From assembly GCF_027158205.1 (NCBI RefSeq), contig NZ_JAPVLU010000004.1:148868-212867 (forward strand): a DNA stretch of 64,000 bases, read 5' to 3'. Made by a program: the position numbers and the translations under genes. This DNA is from Streptomyces sp. H39-S7 (GTDB lineage: Bacteria; Actinomycetota; Actinomycetes; Streptomycetales; Streptomycetaceae). Below the pieces are notes generated by a model that was not told where the DNA came from, did not search any database, and saw only the letters and a list, made by a program, of their open reading frames with translations. This document shows, one piece after another, positions 33,472 to 41,619 of the stretch. Positions within the stretch are counted from its first letter, which is position 1; each line of letters opens with the position of its first letter.

Positions 33472-35030
33472 AGGAAGTCCTCCACGGTGACGGGATCGGG
33501 TGCGGGGGCGGCCGGCGGGGCGGCGGACTGCGGCGGGCCGCCGTGCGTCCACGGCGTGTCCTCGGGGTCGGGCAGCTCGGGACCGCCGCGCGGCGCGTGC
33601 TCGAACAGCGTCCAGCACACGAGGTCGCCGGCGGCGGGCACGGATCCCTCGTCGGGGACCTTGCCGCGGCCCATGCCGTTCAGCAGCCGCACCGTGACCT
33701 CGCCCGGCGCGGGCCACTCCACGAAGCGCGCCTCCTGGGTCTTCCCACCGGGCAGCGCGCGGTAGAGCTTCGCGTCGGTGTCGAAGTGCGGCACGTCCGC
33801 GGTCGCGACCGTCACCAGCGGGCGCGGGCGCGGCACCTTCGCCTCGCTGTACGCCATCACCACGTCGGTGACCTCGCCCGCGAACGCCTCGCCGGACAGC
33901 CGCCGGCCGGCCATCACCAGCGGATCGTCCAACGCCTCCTGCGCCTCCAGCCGCACCTGGGCCGTCTCCCGGCCCATCAGTTTCTGCGCGGCGGCGATGG
34001 CGTCGTCGCGCTTCGGCTGCGGCGGCTCACCGGCCCGCACCCGGTCCCGGTGCGCGGTGAACGACCAGCGGTCCCGCTTCCAGCGCTCCTCGACGTGCCC
34101 GCCCTCGGGCAGCGCCCGCAGCAGGTCGAGCCCGCGCCACACATCGTCCCAGGTCGGCCGCAACTGACTCTCGACAAGCCCCCGCACCTCGGCCTCGGCG
34201 ACGGCGGTCGCGGGGGTCCGCTCCTCGCCCGCCGCCCGCGCCGCCGCGCGGGCCGCGTCGAAGCGGGACATCGCGGGGGCCAGCACCGTGTTGTCGAAGG
34301 CGGGGTCGGTCGCCGGGCCCGCGGGCGGGCTCAGCAGCAGGCCGTCGGCGCCGCGCCCGGTCTCCGCGCGGCGGGCCGCCTCCGCGCCGGTCATGTCCTC
34401 GGGAGGGTCGATCCAGCCGAGCAGCGCGCCCAGGTGCTGGTCCTCCAGATTGCTCTGGCCGGTCGCCCAGTGGCGCGACAGCAGCTCCGTCATCGACAGC
34501 AGCAGGCAGGCGCCGGGTGTGCGGGCGCGCTCCCCGTACTGCGTCAGCCAGCGCCCGGCCAGCGGGACCCGCGACGGCACGGGGTAGGGCTCGTCGGGAT
34601 TCTCCTCCGCCGTGCGGCGGAAGCGGGTGGAGCGGCCGAGCAGCCGGACGTAGTCGGCCGCCGCGGCGTTCGGCACGATGATCTGCGGGGCGTCCGCGCA
34701 GACCTCGGACTCCTCGCGGTTGCGTGTCGCCGGTTCGGTCTCGACCTCGTCCGCGTACCGGTCCATGTGCGCGACGACCGTGGTCGCCAGCGCCGCGAGG
34801 AAGTCGAACCGCAGGTCCCGGTCGCGCGGCTGCGGCACCACCAGGAGGCTCGGCGCCTTCCGGTCGCGGCCCATCAGCGCGCCCAGCGGCGCGCCGACCT
34901 CGCCCGCCGTGGTCAGCGGCACGAACACCAGGGGATGCGGCGACAGGTGCCGGTGCCTGACCGTCGCCAACGGCTGCGCGCGGCCCGCGACCACGGCCTC
35001 GGCCCGCGCCAGGGTCCCGATCAGCGACAT
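33468..35030 (-). CDS. Uncharacterised 520-aa protein between nuclease and helicase
   Basis: I do not recognise this protein. It starts at an ATG inside the end of the nuclease gene (10-bp overlap) with GGGAGGTG upstream, and its stop overlaps the helicase start, so a stoichiometric complex is likely. The N-terminal part is alpha/beta with PLTTAGEVGAPLGALMGRD and PSLLVVPQPRDRDLRFDFL; the middle is helical; the C-terminal 100 residues are beta-rich (LVTVATADVPHFDTDAKLYR, EVTVRLLNGMGRGKVPDEG, AGDLVCWTLFEH) and could be an OB fold or beta-barrel. No catalytic motifs are evident. A role as a DNA-binding or bridging subunit is inference. Confidence 0.8.
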   Translation of the reverse strand: MSLIGTLARAEAVVAGRAQPLATVRHRHLSPHPLVFVPLTTAGEVGAPLGALMGRDRKAPSLLVVPQPRDRDLRFDFLAALATTVVAHMDRYADEVETEPATRNREESEVCADAPQIIVPNAAAADYVRLLGRSTRFRRTAEENPDEPYPVPSRVPLAGRWLTQYGERARTPGACLLLSMTELLSRHWATGQSNLEDQHLGALLGWIDPPEDMTGAEAARRAETGRGADGLLLSPPAGPATDPAFDNTVLAPAMSRFDAARAAARAAGEERTPATAVAEAEVRGLVESQLRPTWDDVWRGLDLLRALPEGGHVEERWKRDRWSFTAHRDRVRAGEPPQPKRDDAIAAAQKLMGRETAQVRLEAQEALDDPLVMAGRRLSGEAFAGEVTDVVMAYSEAKVPRPRPLVTVATADVPHFDTDAKLYRALPGGKTQEARFVEWPAPGEVTVRLLNGMGRGKVPDEGSVPAAGDLVCWTLFEHAPRGGPELPDPEDTPWTHGGPPQSAAPPAAPAPDPVTVEDFL

Positions 35031-36160
35031 CCGGCACCTCCCGCGGCGAGCGCCTCGGCGCGCAGGACGGCGGCGCGGCGCAGCGCGGCGACGGCCGGAT
35101 CCGCCGCGGCGCTCGCCGCGTCGGTGCCCCGGGCGGCGGACAGCACGGCCTCGACCGTGGTGAGGGTGCCCAGTTCACCGCGCAGACCCCGGCCCAGGGA
35201 CTCGACGGAGCCGCAGGCGCGGGAGCGGCCGCGGCAGTGGAAGGCCAGCTCGCAGGCGGCCAGGCACTCGGGGGAGTACGCGGCGGGGAGCGCCTCGACG
35301 GCGGCGGTCAGCTCGGGGGCCGGCCGGGTCGGCGTCCGGCCGTCCTCGGACCAGCGCAGGTCGAACGTGGTGCCGTCCGGCAGTTCCGCGGCGATCTCCT
35401 CGATACGCGTCAGCCGGGTGAGCTGCCGCCGGGTCACCGACAGCTGCTTGCGCACGTCGACGAACTGGGCGGTGGGCAGGTTGGAGAAGTCCTTGGGGCA
35501 CACCAGCAGCACATCGTGCGAGACCCGCACAGGACCCGGTGTCTCCTCCAGCGTCGGCGCCAGCCGTTCCAGCGCCAGCACGTAGACGGCGGCCTGGCGG
35601 GCGGCGGCGCCCACCTTCACCGAGTCCGCGCCGCCGTCCAGGATCGGGAAGGACTTGACCTCGACGACCGTCCAGCCGCCGTCCGGCGCGACCGCCACCG
35701 CGTCCGGCTCCAGGTAGGCGGTCGAGCCCGCCACGTCCAGCGTCAGCAGGGGGTGGTCCAGCAGCGTCCAGCAGCCGGCGGTGGTCGCCTCCGCGAGGGC
35801 CAGCCGGGTCCTGGCCGTACGGCCCTCGGGGCCGGCGGCCGACAGGTCCGGCAGCAGCGCGCCGCTGTCCTCGGGGGCGCCCAGCAGCCGCAGCAGCTCG
35901 GCGCACTTCTCCGCCTTGACCCGGGCCTCGAAGGCATGGCCGCGGGCGAAGGCGAACTGGGACTGCCCGAAGGGGGCGGGCGCGCCCAGCACCTGCGCGA
36001 CCGCCCCCTTGTCGATCCCGGCGGCGTCGAGCAGGGCCCGGCGGCGGCAGCCGGGGTTCGCGGCCAGGGCCGCGAGGGCCCGCGCGTCGAGCGGACGTGG
36101 TGGTGTGGCCGGTCCGCGCAACTCGGCCAGCCGCTCCCGCAGATAGTGCGTAGTGCTCAC
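35021..36160 (-). CDS. RecB/Cas4/AddB-like nuclease with iron-sulfur cysteines
   Basis: This 379-aa protein carries a PD-(D/E)XK nuclease domain of the RecB type: H75 in GHAFEARV, D153 in LEPDAVAV, E167 and K169 in VVEVKSF, and the Q189-x3-Y193 motif RQAAVYV. A single Cys upstream (C38, NPGCRRR) and a C-terminal group C299, C303, C309 and C316 (ECLAACELAFHCRGRSRAC) reproduce the split cysteine arrangement that holds a 4Fe-4S cluster in Cas4, AddB and Dna2. It should cut single-stranded DNA ends. The start is a GTG; it is 21 bp downstream of the PAP2 gene. No cas genes or CRISPR arrays are nearby, so a Cas4 role in adaptation is unlikely. Confidence 0.87.
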   Translation of the reverse strand: MSTTHYLRERLAELRGPATPPRPLDARALAALAANPGCRRRALLDAAGIDKGAVAQVLGAPAPFGQSQFAFARGHAFEARVKAEKCAELLRLLGAPEDSGALLPDLSAAGPEGRTARTRLALAEATTAGCWTLLDHPLLTLDVAGSTAYLEPDAVAVAPDGGWTVVEVKSFPILDGGADSVKVGAAARQAAVYVLALERLAPTLEETPGPVRVSHDVLLVCPKDFSNLPTAQFVDVRKQLSVTRRQLTRLTRIEEIAAELPDGTTFDLRWSEDGRTPTRPAPELTAAVEALPAAYSPECLAACELAFHCRGRSRACGSVESLGRGLRGELGTLTTVEAVLSAARGTDAASAAADPAVAALRRAAVLRAEALAAGGAGCR

Positions 36161-36181
36161 CCGCGGAAGTCTCGCACCCCG

Positions 36182-37177
36182 CTACGACAATCGGCTCTGA
36201 CCCACGGAAGACCTGCCCGAGGGGTCGGTTCTGTGCTCGTCCTCCGACGCCGTCCGCGGGGTCGGGACCCCGCTGGGTGCCGGGTCGTGCGGCGTGCTCC
36301 TGGAAGCCCCCGGAGCCGGGGCCCTCGACTTCGTGCCGGAGACGTCCGCCGAGGCCGCGACGACCGGGCTGTGGCCCTCCGCCGAGGTGGTGGCGCCGGA
36401 CCGGACGGCCCGCCGGGCGCGCAGCGCGTCGACGGCGTGCAGGGCCTTCGGGGCCAGCAGGTACCCGATGCCCATGACGGCCGCACCGGCGACCGCGTCC
36501 AGCAGGTAGTGGTTGGCGGTGCCCATCACCACGAACGTGGTGATCAGCGGGTACAGGATGCCCAGCGAGCGCACCAGCGGGGTCCGCCCGTAACGCCAGA
36601 GCATGATCCCGCACCACAGCGCCCAGCCGACGTGCAGGCTCGGCATCGCCGCGTACTGGTTGGTGAGCCCGCCCAGGCCGCGCGGGGCGCTGGCCTCCTG
36701 GCCCCACCAGCCGTAGGAGCCGTACTGCGCCATGGTGTCGATGAAGCCGTGGCTGGCGTCGAGCAGCCGCGGCGGGGCCGTGGGCGTCAGGGTGAAGCCG
36801 ATCAGGCCGATCAGGGTGGAGAGCATCAGCCACGTGCGGGCCGCGCGGTAGTGCGTCGGCCGCCGCCGCCACAGCCACACCAGGATCGCGGGCGTCACGA
36901 GGTAGTGCAGGGAGGCGTACGCGAAGTCCGCGGGGACACCGATCGCCGCGTGCTTCGTGAAGATGCCGTTGAGCCAGCGCTCCGGGTCGATCCGCATCAG
37001 CTGTTCGAGATGCAGGATGTCGATCCCGCTCTCCATGGCGTTGGCCACGTCGCCGCGGACCAGGAGGCGGCCGGACGAGTACAGGGCGTACACGACGGCG
37101 ATGAGCGGCAGCTCGGTCCACCAGCGCAGCCGGCCCCGATAGGCCGAGGCGCGAGGCGCTGTGGCGGTGATCGTCAT
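36182..37177 (-). CDS. PAP2-superfamily membrane phosphatase
   Basis: This 331-aa protein has about six membrane helices and the PAP2 phosphatase motifs in the order TPTAPPRLL, MPSLHVGWALW and NHYLLDAVAG, giving a lipid-phosphate phosphatase or phosphotransferase with its active site facing outside. The pattern of PPRLL and SLHVGW is that of the inositolphosphoryl-transferase-like branch. A long Pro/Ser/Arg-rich tail (about 60 residues) is probably cytoplasmic and unstructured. I chose the ATG at 37177, preceded by GGGGAG. It is divergent from a TetR gene and a palindrome lies between them, so TetR control is plausible. The nuclease operon begins 21 bp downstream on the same strand. Confidence 0.88.
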   Translation of the reverse strand: MTITATAPRASAYRGRLRWWTELPLIAVVYALYSSGRLLVRGDVANAMESGIDILHLEQLMRIDPERWLNGIFTKHAAIGVPADFAYASLHYLVTPAILVWLWRRRPTHYRAARTWLMLSTLIGLIGFTLTPTAPPRLLDASHGFIDTMAQYGSYGWWGQEASAPRGLGGLTNQYAAMPSLHVGWALWCGIMLWRYGRTPLVRSLGILYPLITTFVVMGTANHYLLDAVAGAAVMGIGYLLAPKALHAVDALRARRAVRSGATTSAEGHSPVVAASADVSGTKSRAPAPGASRSTPHDPAPSGVPTPRTASEDEHRTDPSGRSSVGQSRLS

Positions 37178-37232
37178 GCGGCCGTTCTCCCCGTTCTGCG
37201 GATGTGGCTCGTTGCGGACCATGTCGTAGGCT

Positions 37233-37253
37233 CTACCGTACGTCGTACGCTAG
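37233..37253. promoter_or_regulatory. Palindromic operator between PAP2 and TetR genes
   Basis: A 21-bp imperfect palindrome consists of CTACCGTACG (37233-37242), a central T, and CGTACGCTAG (37244-37253), with one mismatch between arms. It lies 56 bp upstream of the PAP2 start and about 140 bp upstream of the TetR start. Size and GTACG core are typical of TetR-family operators; binding by the adjacent TetR protein is inference. Confidence 0.65.
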
Positions 37254-37391
37254 ACAGCCCGCACATCGCCCCGGAAATTCCCGGCCACATACTGTTTGTC
37301 CCGTGTTCAGCATCTCTTGGTCGGGTATGCGGGAGGGAAGACGCCAGGGGCACCCTCCCAGGTTGCTCCCCGTGAGAAGTTAGAGAATGGC

Positions 37392-38093
37392 ATGACCGTC
37401 ACCCAGCCGGCCCGCTCCCCCCGGCGCCGCGCTCCCCGAAACACGCTCAATCCGGACAGAATCCTCGACGCGGCGGTCACACTTCTCGACCGTGACGGCG
37501 CCGAGGCGTTCACCATGCGCGCTCTCGCCGCGCAGCTCGGCGTCGGCACGATGGCCGTCTACTCGCACTTCCGGAGCAAGGAGGAGATCAGCGACGCCGT
37601 CGCCCAGCGGCTCCTCGGAGAAGTCGAGCTGCCCGCCGCGGGTGAGGTCGACGGTGACGCCCGCGAGCAACTGCGTGAGGTATGTCGCAGTGTCTTCCGG
37701 CTCTTCGCCGAACACCCGTCGGCCCTGCAGCTCCTCACCACCCGGCCGATGCGCGGCGACGAGGCCATCGCCGTCATCGACCGCATGCTCGGCCTGCTGC
37801 GCGCCGCCGGCCTCGACCGGGTCGACGCCGCGCGCGCCCACGTCGCCCTCATGCAGTACACGGTCGGGTCCGCGCTGTGGAACGTCCGGCGGGACCGCGC
37901 CCTGTGCGAGGACGGGCTGCGCGAGCGGGTGCGCGCCCGGCTCGCCGACCTCCCCGCCGACCGCTACCCCGCGCTCACCGAGCTCGTCCCCGAGCTCGCC
38001 ATCGCCCAGGACGCGGGAATGGCCCAGTACGAACTCGGGCTCGACGGACTGCTGACCGGCCTCATCGGCCGGGGCGCCCGGAGTGCGCGATGA
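37392..38093 (+). CDS. TetR-family transcriptional regulator
   Basis: This 233-aa regulator has an N-terminal HTH (about 20-75: RILDAAVTLLDRDGAEAFTMRALAAQLGVGTMAVYSHFRSKEEI) and a C-terminal domain of the tetracycline-repressor class (VRRDRALCEDGLRERVRARLADLPADRYPALTELVPEL). It is divergent from the PAP2 gene with a strong palindrome between them. The ATG at 37392 has only a weak site (GAGAA). Ligand is unknown. Confidence 0.92.
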   Translation: MTVTQPARSPRRRAPRNTLNPDRILDAAVTLLDRDGAEAFTMRALAAQLGVGTMAVYSHFRSKEEISDAVAQRLLGEVELPAAGEVDGDAREQLREVCRSVFRLFAEHPSALQLLTTRPMRGDEAIAVIDRMLGLLRAAGLDRVDAARAHVALMQYTVGSALWNVRRDRALCEDGLRERVRARLADLPADRYPALTELVPELAIAQDAGMAQYELGLDGLLTGLIGRGARSAR

Positions 38094-38131
38094 TGGCGTG
38101 ATCTCCATTACGTGATGAAAGGTCCCTCCGC

Positions 38132-38740
38132 ATGGCTCCGCGCATCCTTCTGGTCCGTCACGGCCAGACGGAGTGGTCCCTCTCCGGCCGCCACACCGGC
38201 CGTACCGACATCCCCCTCACCGAGGAGGGCCGCCGTACCGCGCGGCTGCTCGCCGACCGGCTGAGCGGCGCGCCCTGGGGCGGGCTGCCGGGCGTCGAGG
38301 TCCGCACCAGCCCGCTCGTCCGGGCGAGCGAGACCTGCGAGCTCACCGGCTTCGGCGGCCGCGCCACCGCGTGGGACGCGCTGATGGAGTGGGACTACGG
38401 CGACTACGAAGGGCTCACCCCCGACGGCATCGCGGAGCGCGAACGCGCGGCGGGCCGGCCCGGGTGGAACATCTGGCGGGACGGGATCGTGGGCGGGGAA
38501 GCGCTCGCCGCGGTCGCGGCGCGGGCGGACGAGGTGGTGGCGTGGGCCCGGTCGGCCGACCGCGACGTACTCGTCTTCGCCCACGGGCACTTCCTGCGGA
38601 CACTGGGCGCCCGCTGGCTGGGCCTGGACCCCTCGTTCGGCGCGTCGATCCGCCTGGACCCGGCGTCGCTGTCGATCCTGGGCTGGGCTTACGGCGAACC
38701 GGCGATGGAACGCTGGAACGACACCGGTCATCTCGGGTGA
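38132..38740 (+). CDS. Histidine phosphatase (phosphoglycerate-mutase-like)
   Basis: This 202-aa protein has the histidine phosphatase RHG motif ([11 protein letters not shown]), the second-half [10 protein letters not shown] and the acid residue and His of [11 protein letters not shown] and [11 protein letters not shown]. These give a phosphoesterase with a phospho-His intermediate. The length and E-W-D-Y-G-D-Y-E-G motif suggest a broad-specificity phosphatase rather than a glycolytic mutase. It lies 38 bp downstream of the TetR gene and may be co-transcribed with it. Confidence 0.92.
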   Translation: MAPRILLVRHGQTEWSLSGRHTGRTDIPLTEEGRRTARLLADRLSGAPWGGLPGVEVRTSPLVRASETCELTGFGGRATAWDALMEWDYGDYEGLTPDGIAERERAAGRPGWNIWRDGIVGGEALAAVAARADEVVAWARSADRDVLVFAHGHFLRTLGARWLGLDPSFGASIRLDPASLSILGWAYGEPAMERWNDTGHLG

Positions 38741-38763
38741 CGTTGCGGGGTCGGTGACCGGGC

Positions 38764-38796
38764 CCTCCGGGCCGGGGCCGGATCCCGGCCCGGAGG
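38764..38796. terminator. Bidirectional hairpin terminator
   Basis: CCTCCGGGCC (38764-38773) pairs with GGCCCGGAGG (38787-38796) between the convergent histidine phosphatase and XRE/TPR genes. Confidence 0.75.
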
Positions 38797-38798
38797 CG

Positions 38799-40100
38799 CT
38801 ACCTCTGGCGGTTCATGAACTCGGCGACCGCCGCTGTCCGGTGGTGGGGGCGGAGGCGGGTGGCTGTGGTGCCGAGGAGGGCTCTCACCCGGGAGGACTG
38901 GACGCGGCCGAGGAGGTCGAGGACGCGGGAGCCTGCGGCGGCCGCCTCGTCCGGGCGGTTGCCGGCGGCGAGGTTCGCCGACAGCTCGGCACCGTAGAGG
39001 GCGATGTTGCGGGTGAAGTGCGGGTCCTGGAGGCTGACCGCGCGCCGCGCGGAGTCCGCCGCGCGGCGGTGGTCCCCGAGGGCGGACCAGGACTGGGCCT
39101 CCAGGCCCGCGAGTTCGGCCTCGCCGAAGAACGTCATCCACTGCGGGTCGGCGTCGGACGGGCCGCGGCCGAAGAGGGACTGGGCGCGCGACAGCGCGCG
39201 CTCGCAGCCGACGCGGTCACCGAGCCCCGCCCGGCCGTTCGCTTCGCGCAGGGCGAGCAGCGACAGCAGCCGGGGCGACGCCAGGCGCTTGGCGGCGGCC
39301 TGGGCCGCCTGGGCGGCCCGGACCGCCTCGTGCGGCCGGCCCGCGTCACGGGCGAGGAAGGCGGTGTTGCAGAACGCGTGCGCCTCCAGGGCCGCGTCGC
39401 CCGACACCCGGGCCGTCGCCAGGGCCTCGGCATAGTAGGAGCGGGCGTCGCCGAACCGGCCGGAGTCGTGGGCCAGCCATCCGACGGAGACGGCGAGTTC
39501 GCCCGCCCCGGCGTACAGGCCGTCGGCCACGGACTGGCTGTAGGCGCCCTCGTCGAGCAGTCGGCAGGCGGTGCGCAGCGCCTGGCCGGCCTGCTCGAAC
39601 AGGCCGTCCCCGCCGTGCCGGTCGTCGTGCAGCCGGATGTGCCGGACGGCGTCCTCCACGGCCTGGACGTCGTTGACACCGACCCGGCGCGGGTCGGACG
39701 CCAGGGCGGTCGCGATGACGACGGGGCCGCCGGTCATGAACACGCGACGCAGCACGTCGCTCTCCTCGAACTCGGATTCATACGTCTCTTGCGGTGGCGC
39801 GCCGCCGCGTCTGCCCCGCACCGCCTCGCGGGGGGCGAAGCCCAGGTCCCCCAGCGAACGGCCGGGGAACATGTGGCGGAACACCCGCTCGTAGGCGTAG
39901 TTGGGGCACCGGATCTCCCCGGCCTCCACCCGCCCGATGTACCGGGCGTCGCAGCTGACCTGCTCGCCGATCTCGCGGGCGGAACGGCGTACCGCCGCCG
40001 CGAACTCGTTGGGGGAGCGGTCTCCGCGCAACTGCCGGAAGGCCGCGTTGGCCATGGTGGCGGGACGGGCTGGATCGGGGCTGGAGGACGGTGAAGCCAT
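38799..40100 (-). CDS. XRE-type HTH / TPR regulatory protein (NsdA-like)
   Basis: This 433-aa protein has an N-terminal XRE-type HTH (about 22-75: SPNEFAAAVRRSAREIGEQVSCDARYIGRVEAGEIRCPNYAYERVFRHMF) and a C-terminal helical-repeat domain with several TPR-like units (VADGLYAGAGELAVSVGWLAHDSGRFGDARSYYAEAL and similar). The layout is that of Streptomyces developmental and antibiotic regulators such as NsdA; orthology is not claimed. AGGAG lies six bases before the ATG. A 207-bp region separates it from the divergent small gene at 40308. Confidence 0.85.
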   Translation of the reverse strand: MASPSSSPDPARPATMANAAFRQLRGDRSPNEFAAAVRRSAREIGEQVSCDARYIGRVEAGEIRCPNYAYERVFRHMFPGRSLGDLGFAPREAVRGRRGGAPPQETYESEFEESDVLRRVFMTGGPVVIATALASDPRRVGVNDVQAVEDAVRHIRLHDDRHGGDGLFEQAGQALRTACRLLDEGAYSQSVADGLYAGAGELAVSVGWLAHDSGRFGDARSYYAEALATARVSGDAALEAHAFCNTAFLARDAGRPHEAVRAAQAAQAAAKRLASPRLLSLLALREANGRAGLGDRVGCERALSRAQSLFGRGPSDADPQWMTFFGEAELAGLEAQSWSALGDHRRAADSARRAVSLQDPHFTRNIALYGAELSANLAAGNRPDEAAAAGSRVLDLLGRVQSSRVRALLGTTATRLRPHHRTAAVAEFMNRQR

Positions 40101-40307
40101 GGCGGACTCCTGGTGCGGACGGCGCGACGACCGTACCGGCTGTCATGGTCCGGATACCGAGAGTTTGCCTACAAAACGGATATCTCACCCTGGATCTGCC
40201 ATGAAATGCCACCCCTTGCGGTGTTAGGTGGCCGTAGCTGTTGACGCGGAGGCGCGTTGTACCCCTCATAAGGGCGGTGCTGCGTCCGCCCGCGAGGAGG
40301 GTTCCCC

Positions 40308-40712
40308 TTGTTGCACACCGATCGGCACGAACCGAGTCCGGAGCAGAGCGAACTGCCGCCGTCGACGCCGCCCTGCGATCTCGTCACCGTCCCGACCCAG
40401 CAGGGCCTGGAAGCCGTCGACATCCTGCGGCTGCGCACCCGCGTGGGGCCGGTGCTGCACGACGACGCGGGGGACGGCATCGGCTTCCTGGTGCCGCAGG
40501 GCACCGCCGACGGCTGGGACCTGCCCGGCAGTTCGTGTACGCGGAGCAACGGGCGCGGCTTCTCCATCGGCGCGGAGCCGTCGGTGGCCGGTTCCGGCTG
40601 GCTGGTGCCGCCGGACAGCGGGCCCGACCGGCTCACCGCCACCGACCCGGCCGTACTGCGGGCGGCGCTCGGCGAGGCGGCCCGCACGATCAGGCTGGCC
40701 GGCGGCGTCTGA
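40308..40712 (+). CDS. Small uncharacterised protein, TTG start
   Basis: This 134-aa protein starts at a TTG seven bases after GAGGAGG, a strong site that decides the start. Its central pattern, VDILRLRTRVGPVLHDDAGDG, IGFLVPQGTADGWDLPG and GSGWLVPPDSG, shares the order seen in the protein at 30854 (FDVVNL, GPVALHRG, LLLVAPG, VTVPPL), so both may derive from the same Prim-Pol-like fold. Function is unknown. It is divergent from the XRE/TPR gene, an arrangement common for Streptomyces regulator/partner pairs. Confidence 0.75.
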   Translation: MLHTDRHEPSPEQSELPPSTPPCDLVTVPTQQGLEAVDILRLRTRVGPVLHDDAGDGIGFLVPQGTADGWDLPGSSCTRSNGRGFSIGAEPSVAGSGWLVPPDSGPDRLTATDPAVLRAALGEAARTIRLAGGV

Positions 40713-40737
40713 TCGACCGCTGACCGATACTGGTCGG

Positions 40738-41604
40738 GTGGCGGGCAAGAAGCAGGGCGGAAGAGCACAGGCGAGGGAAGCGGTCGGCGCCGCGGTCGGC
40801 GGCGGGCAGGCCGAGCTGGTCCCGGACCGGGAGCGGCCGCGCGGCTGGACGCTGCTCATCGACGGTGCCCCGCAGTCGCACGTCGATCTCGACGACCCGT
40901 CGTACCTGGACTTCTCGTACCAGCGCAGGATCGGCCACATCATCGACCTGGTAGCGCCCCCGGGGCGCCCGCTGCAGGTGCTCCACCTGGGCGGCGGCGC
41001 GCTCACCCTGGCCCGGTACACCGCCGCGACCCGGCCGCGCTCCACGCAGCAGGCCGTCGAGCTCGACGGTCCACTCGTCGAGCTGGTCCGCCGTGAGCTG
41101 CCGTGGGACAGGACCTGGCGGATCAAGGTACGCGGCGGCGACGCGCGGGCCGGGCTCGGCAAGGTCCCGGACGGCTGGGCCGACCTGGTCATCGCCGACG
41201 TCTTCGGCGGTGCCCGCACCCCCGCACATCTGACCAGTGCCGAGTTCCTGCACGAGGTCAGGCGCGCGCTGTGCCCCGGCGGCTTCTACACGGCCAACCT
41301 CGCCGACGGCGGCGCGCTCGGCTTCCTGCGCGCCCAGATCGCCACCGCGCGGTCCGCCTTCGCCGAGGTCTGTGTGTCCGCCGACCCGGCCGTGCTGCGC
41401 GGCCGCCGCTTCGGCAACGCCATCCTGCTCGCCGCCGACGTCGAGCTGCCGCTCGCCGAGCTGACCCGGCGGGTCGCCTCCGATCCGCATCCCGGCCGCG
41501 TCGAACACGGCCGCCCGCTGGCCGACTTCGCCGGCGGCGCCGTCCCGGTCACCGACGCGACGGCGGCACCGTCACCGGCCCCGCCGGAGTCGGTCTTCCG
41601 CTGA
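40738..41604 (+). CDS. Spermidine-synthase-like methyltransferase-fold protein
   Basis: This 288-aa protein has a Rossmann-type core of the spermidine synthase family (VLHLGGGALTLARYTAATRP, AVELDGPLVELVRREL, RGGDARAGLGKVPDGWADLVIADVFGG, RRALCPGGFYTANLAD). The conserved catalytic Asp-x-Tyr-like residues of true spermidine synthases are not evident (IADVFGGA), so it may be a methyltransferase or a non-polyamine relative, as many actinobacterial members are. The GTG at 40738 has no ribosome-binding site; GATACT at 40725-40730 suggests a leaderless transcript. It follows the small gene by 25 bp. Confidence 0.85.
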   Translation: MAGKKQGGRAQAREAVGAAVGGGQAELVPDRERPRGWTLLIDGAPQSHVDLDDPSYLDFSYQRRIGHIIDLVAPPGRPLQVLHLGGGALTLARYTAATRPRSTQQAVELDGPLVELVRRELPWDRTWRIKVRGGDARAGLGKVPDGWADLVIADVFGGARTPAHLTSAEFLHEVRRALCPGGFYTANLADGGALGFLRAQIATARSAFAEVCVSADPAVLRGRRFGNAILLAADVELPLAELTRRVASDPHPGRVEHGRPLADFAGGAVPVTDATAAPSPAPPESVFR

Positions 41605-41619
41605 CGCGTGCGCAGCGGG

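Noticed and set aside
35021-36160. Cas4 nuclease of a CRISPR system
   Set aside because: No cas1, cas2 or effector gene and no spaced repeats are in the window; an overlapping helicase gene points to a Dna2/AddAB-like role.
40308-40712. DUF397/AbaA-type partner of the XRE regulator
   Set aside because: The sequence lacks the short DUF397 pattern (W-x-K-S-S-x-S and so on) and is longer; it matches the 30854 protein better.
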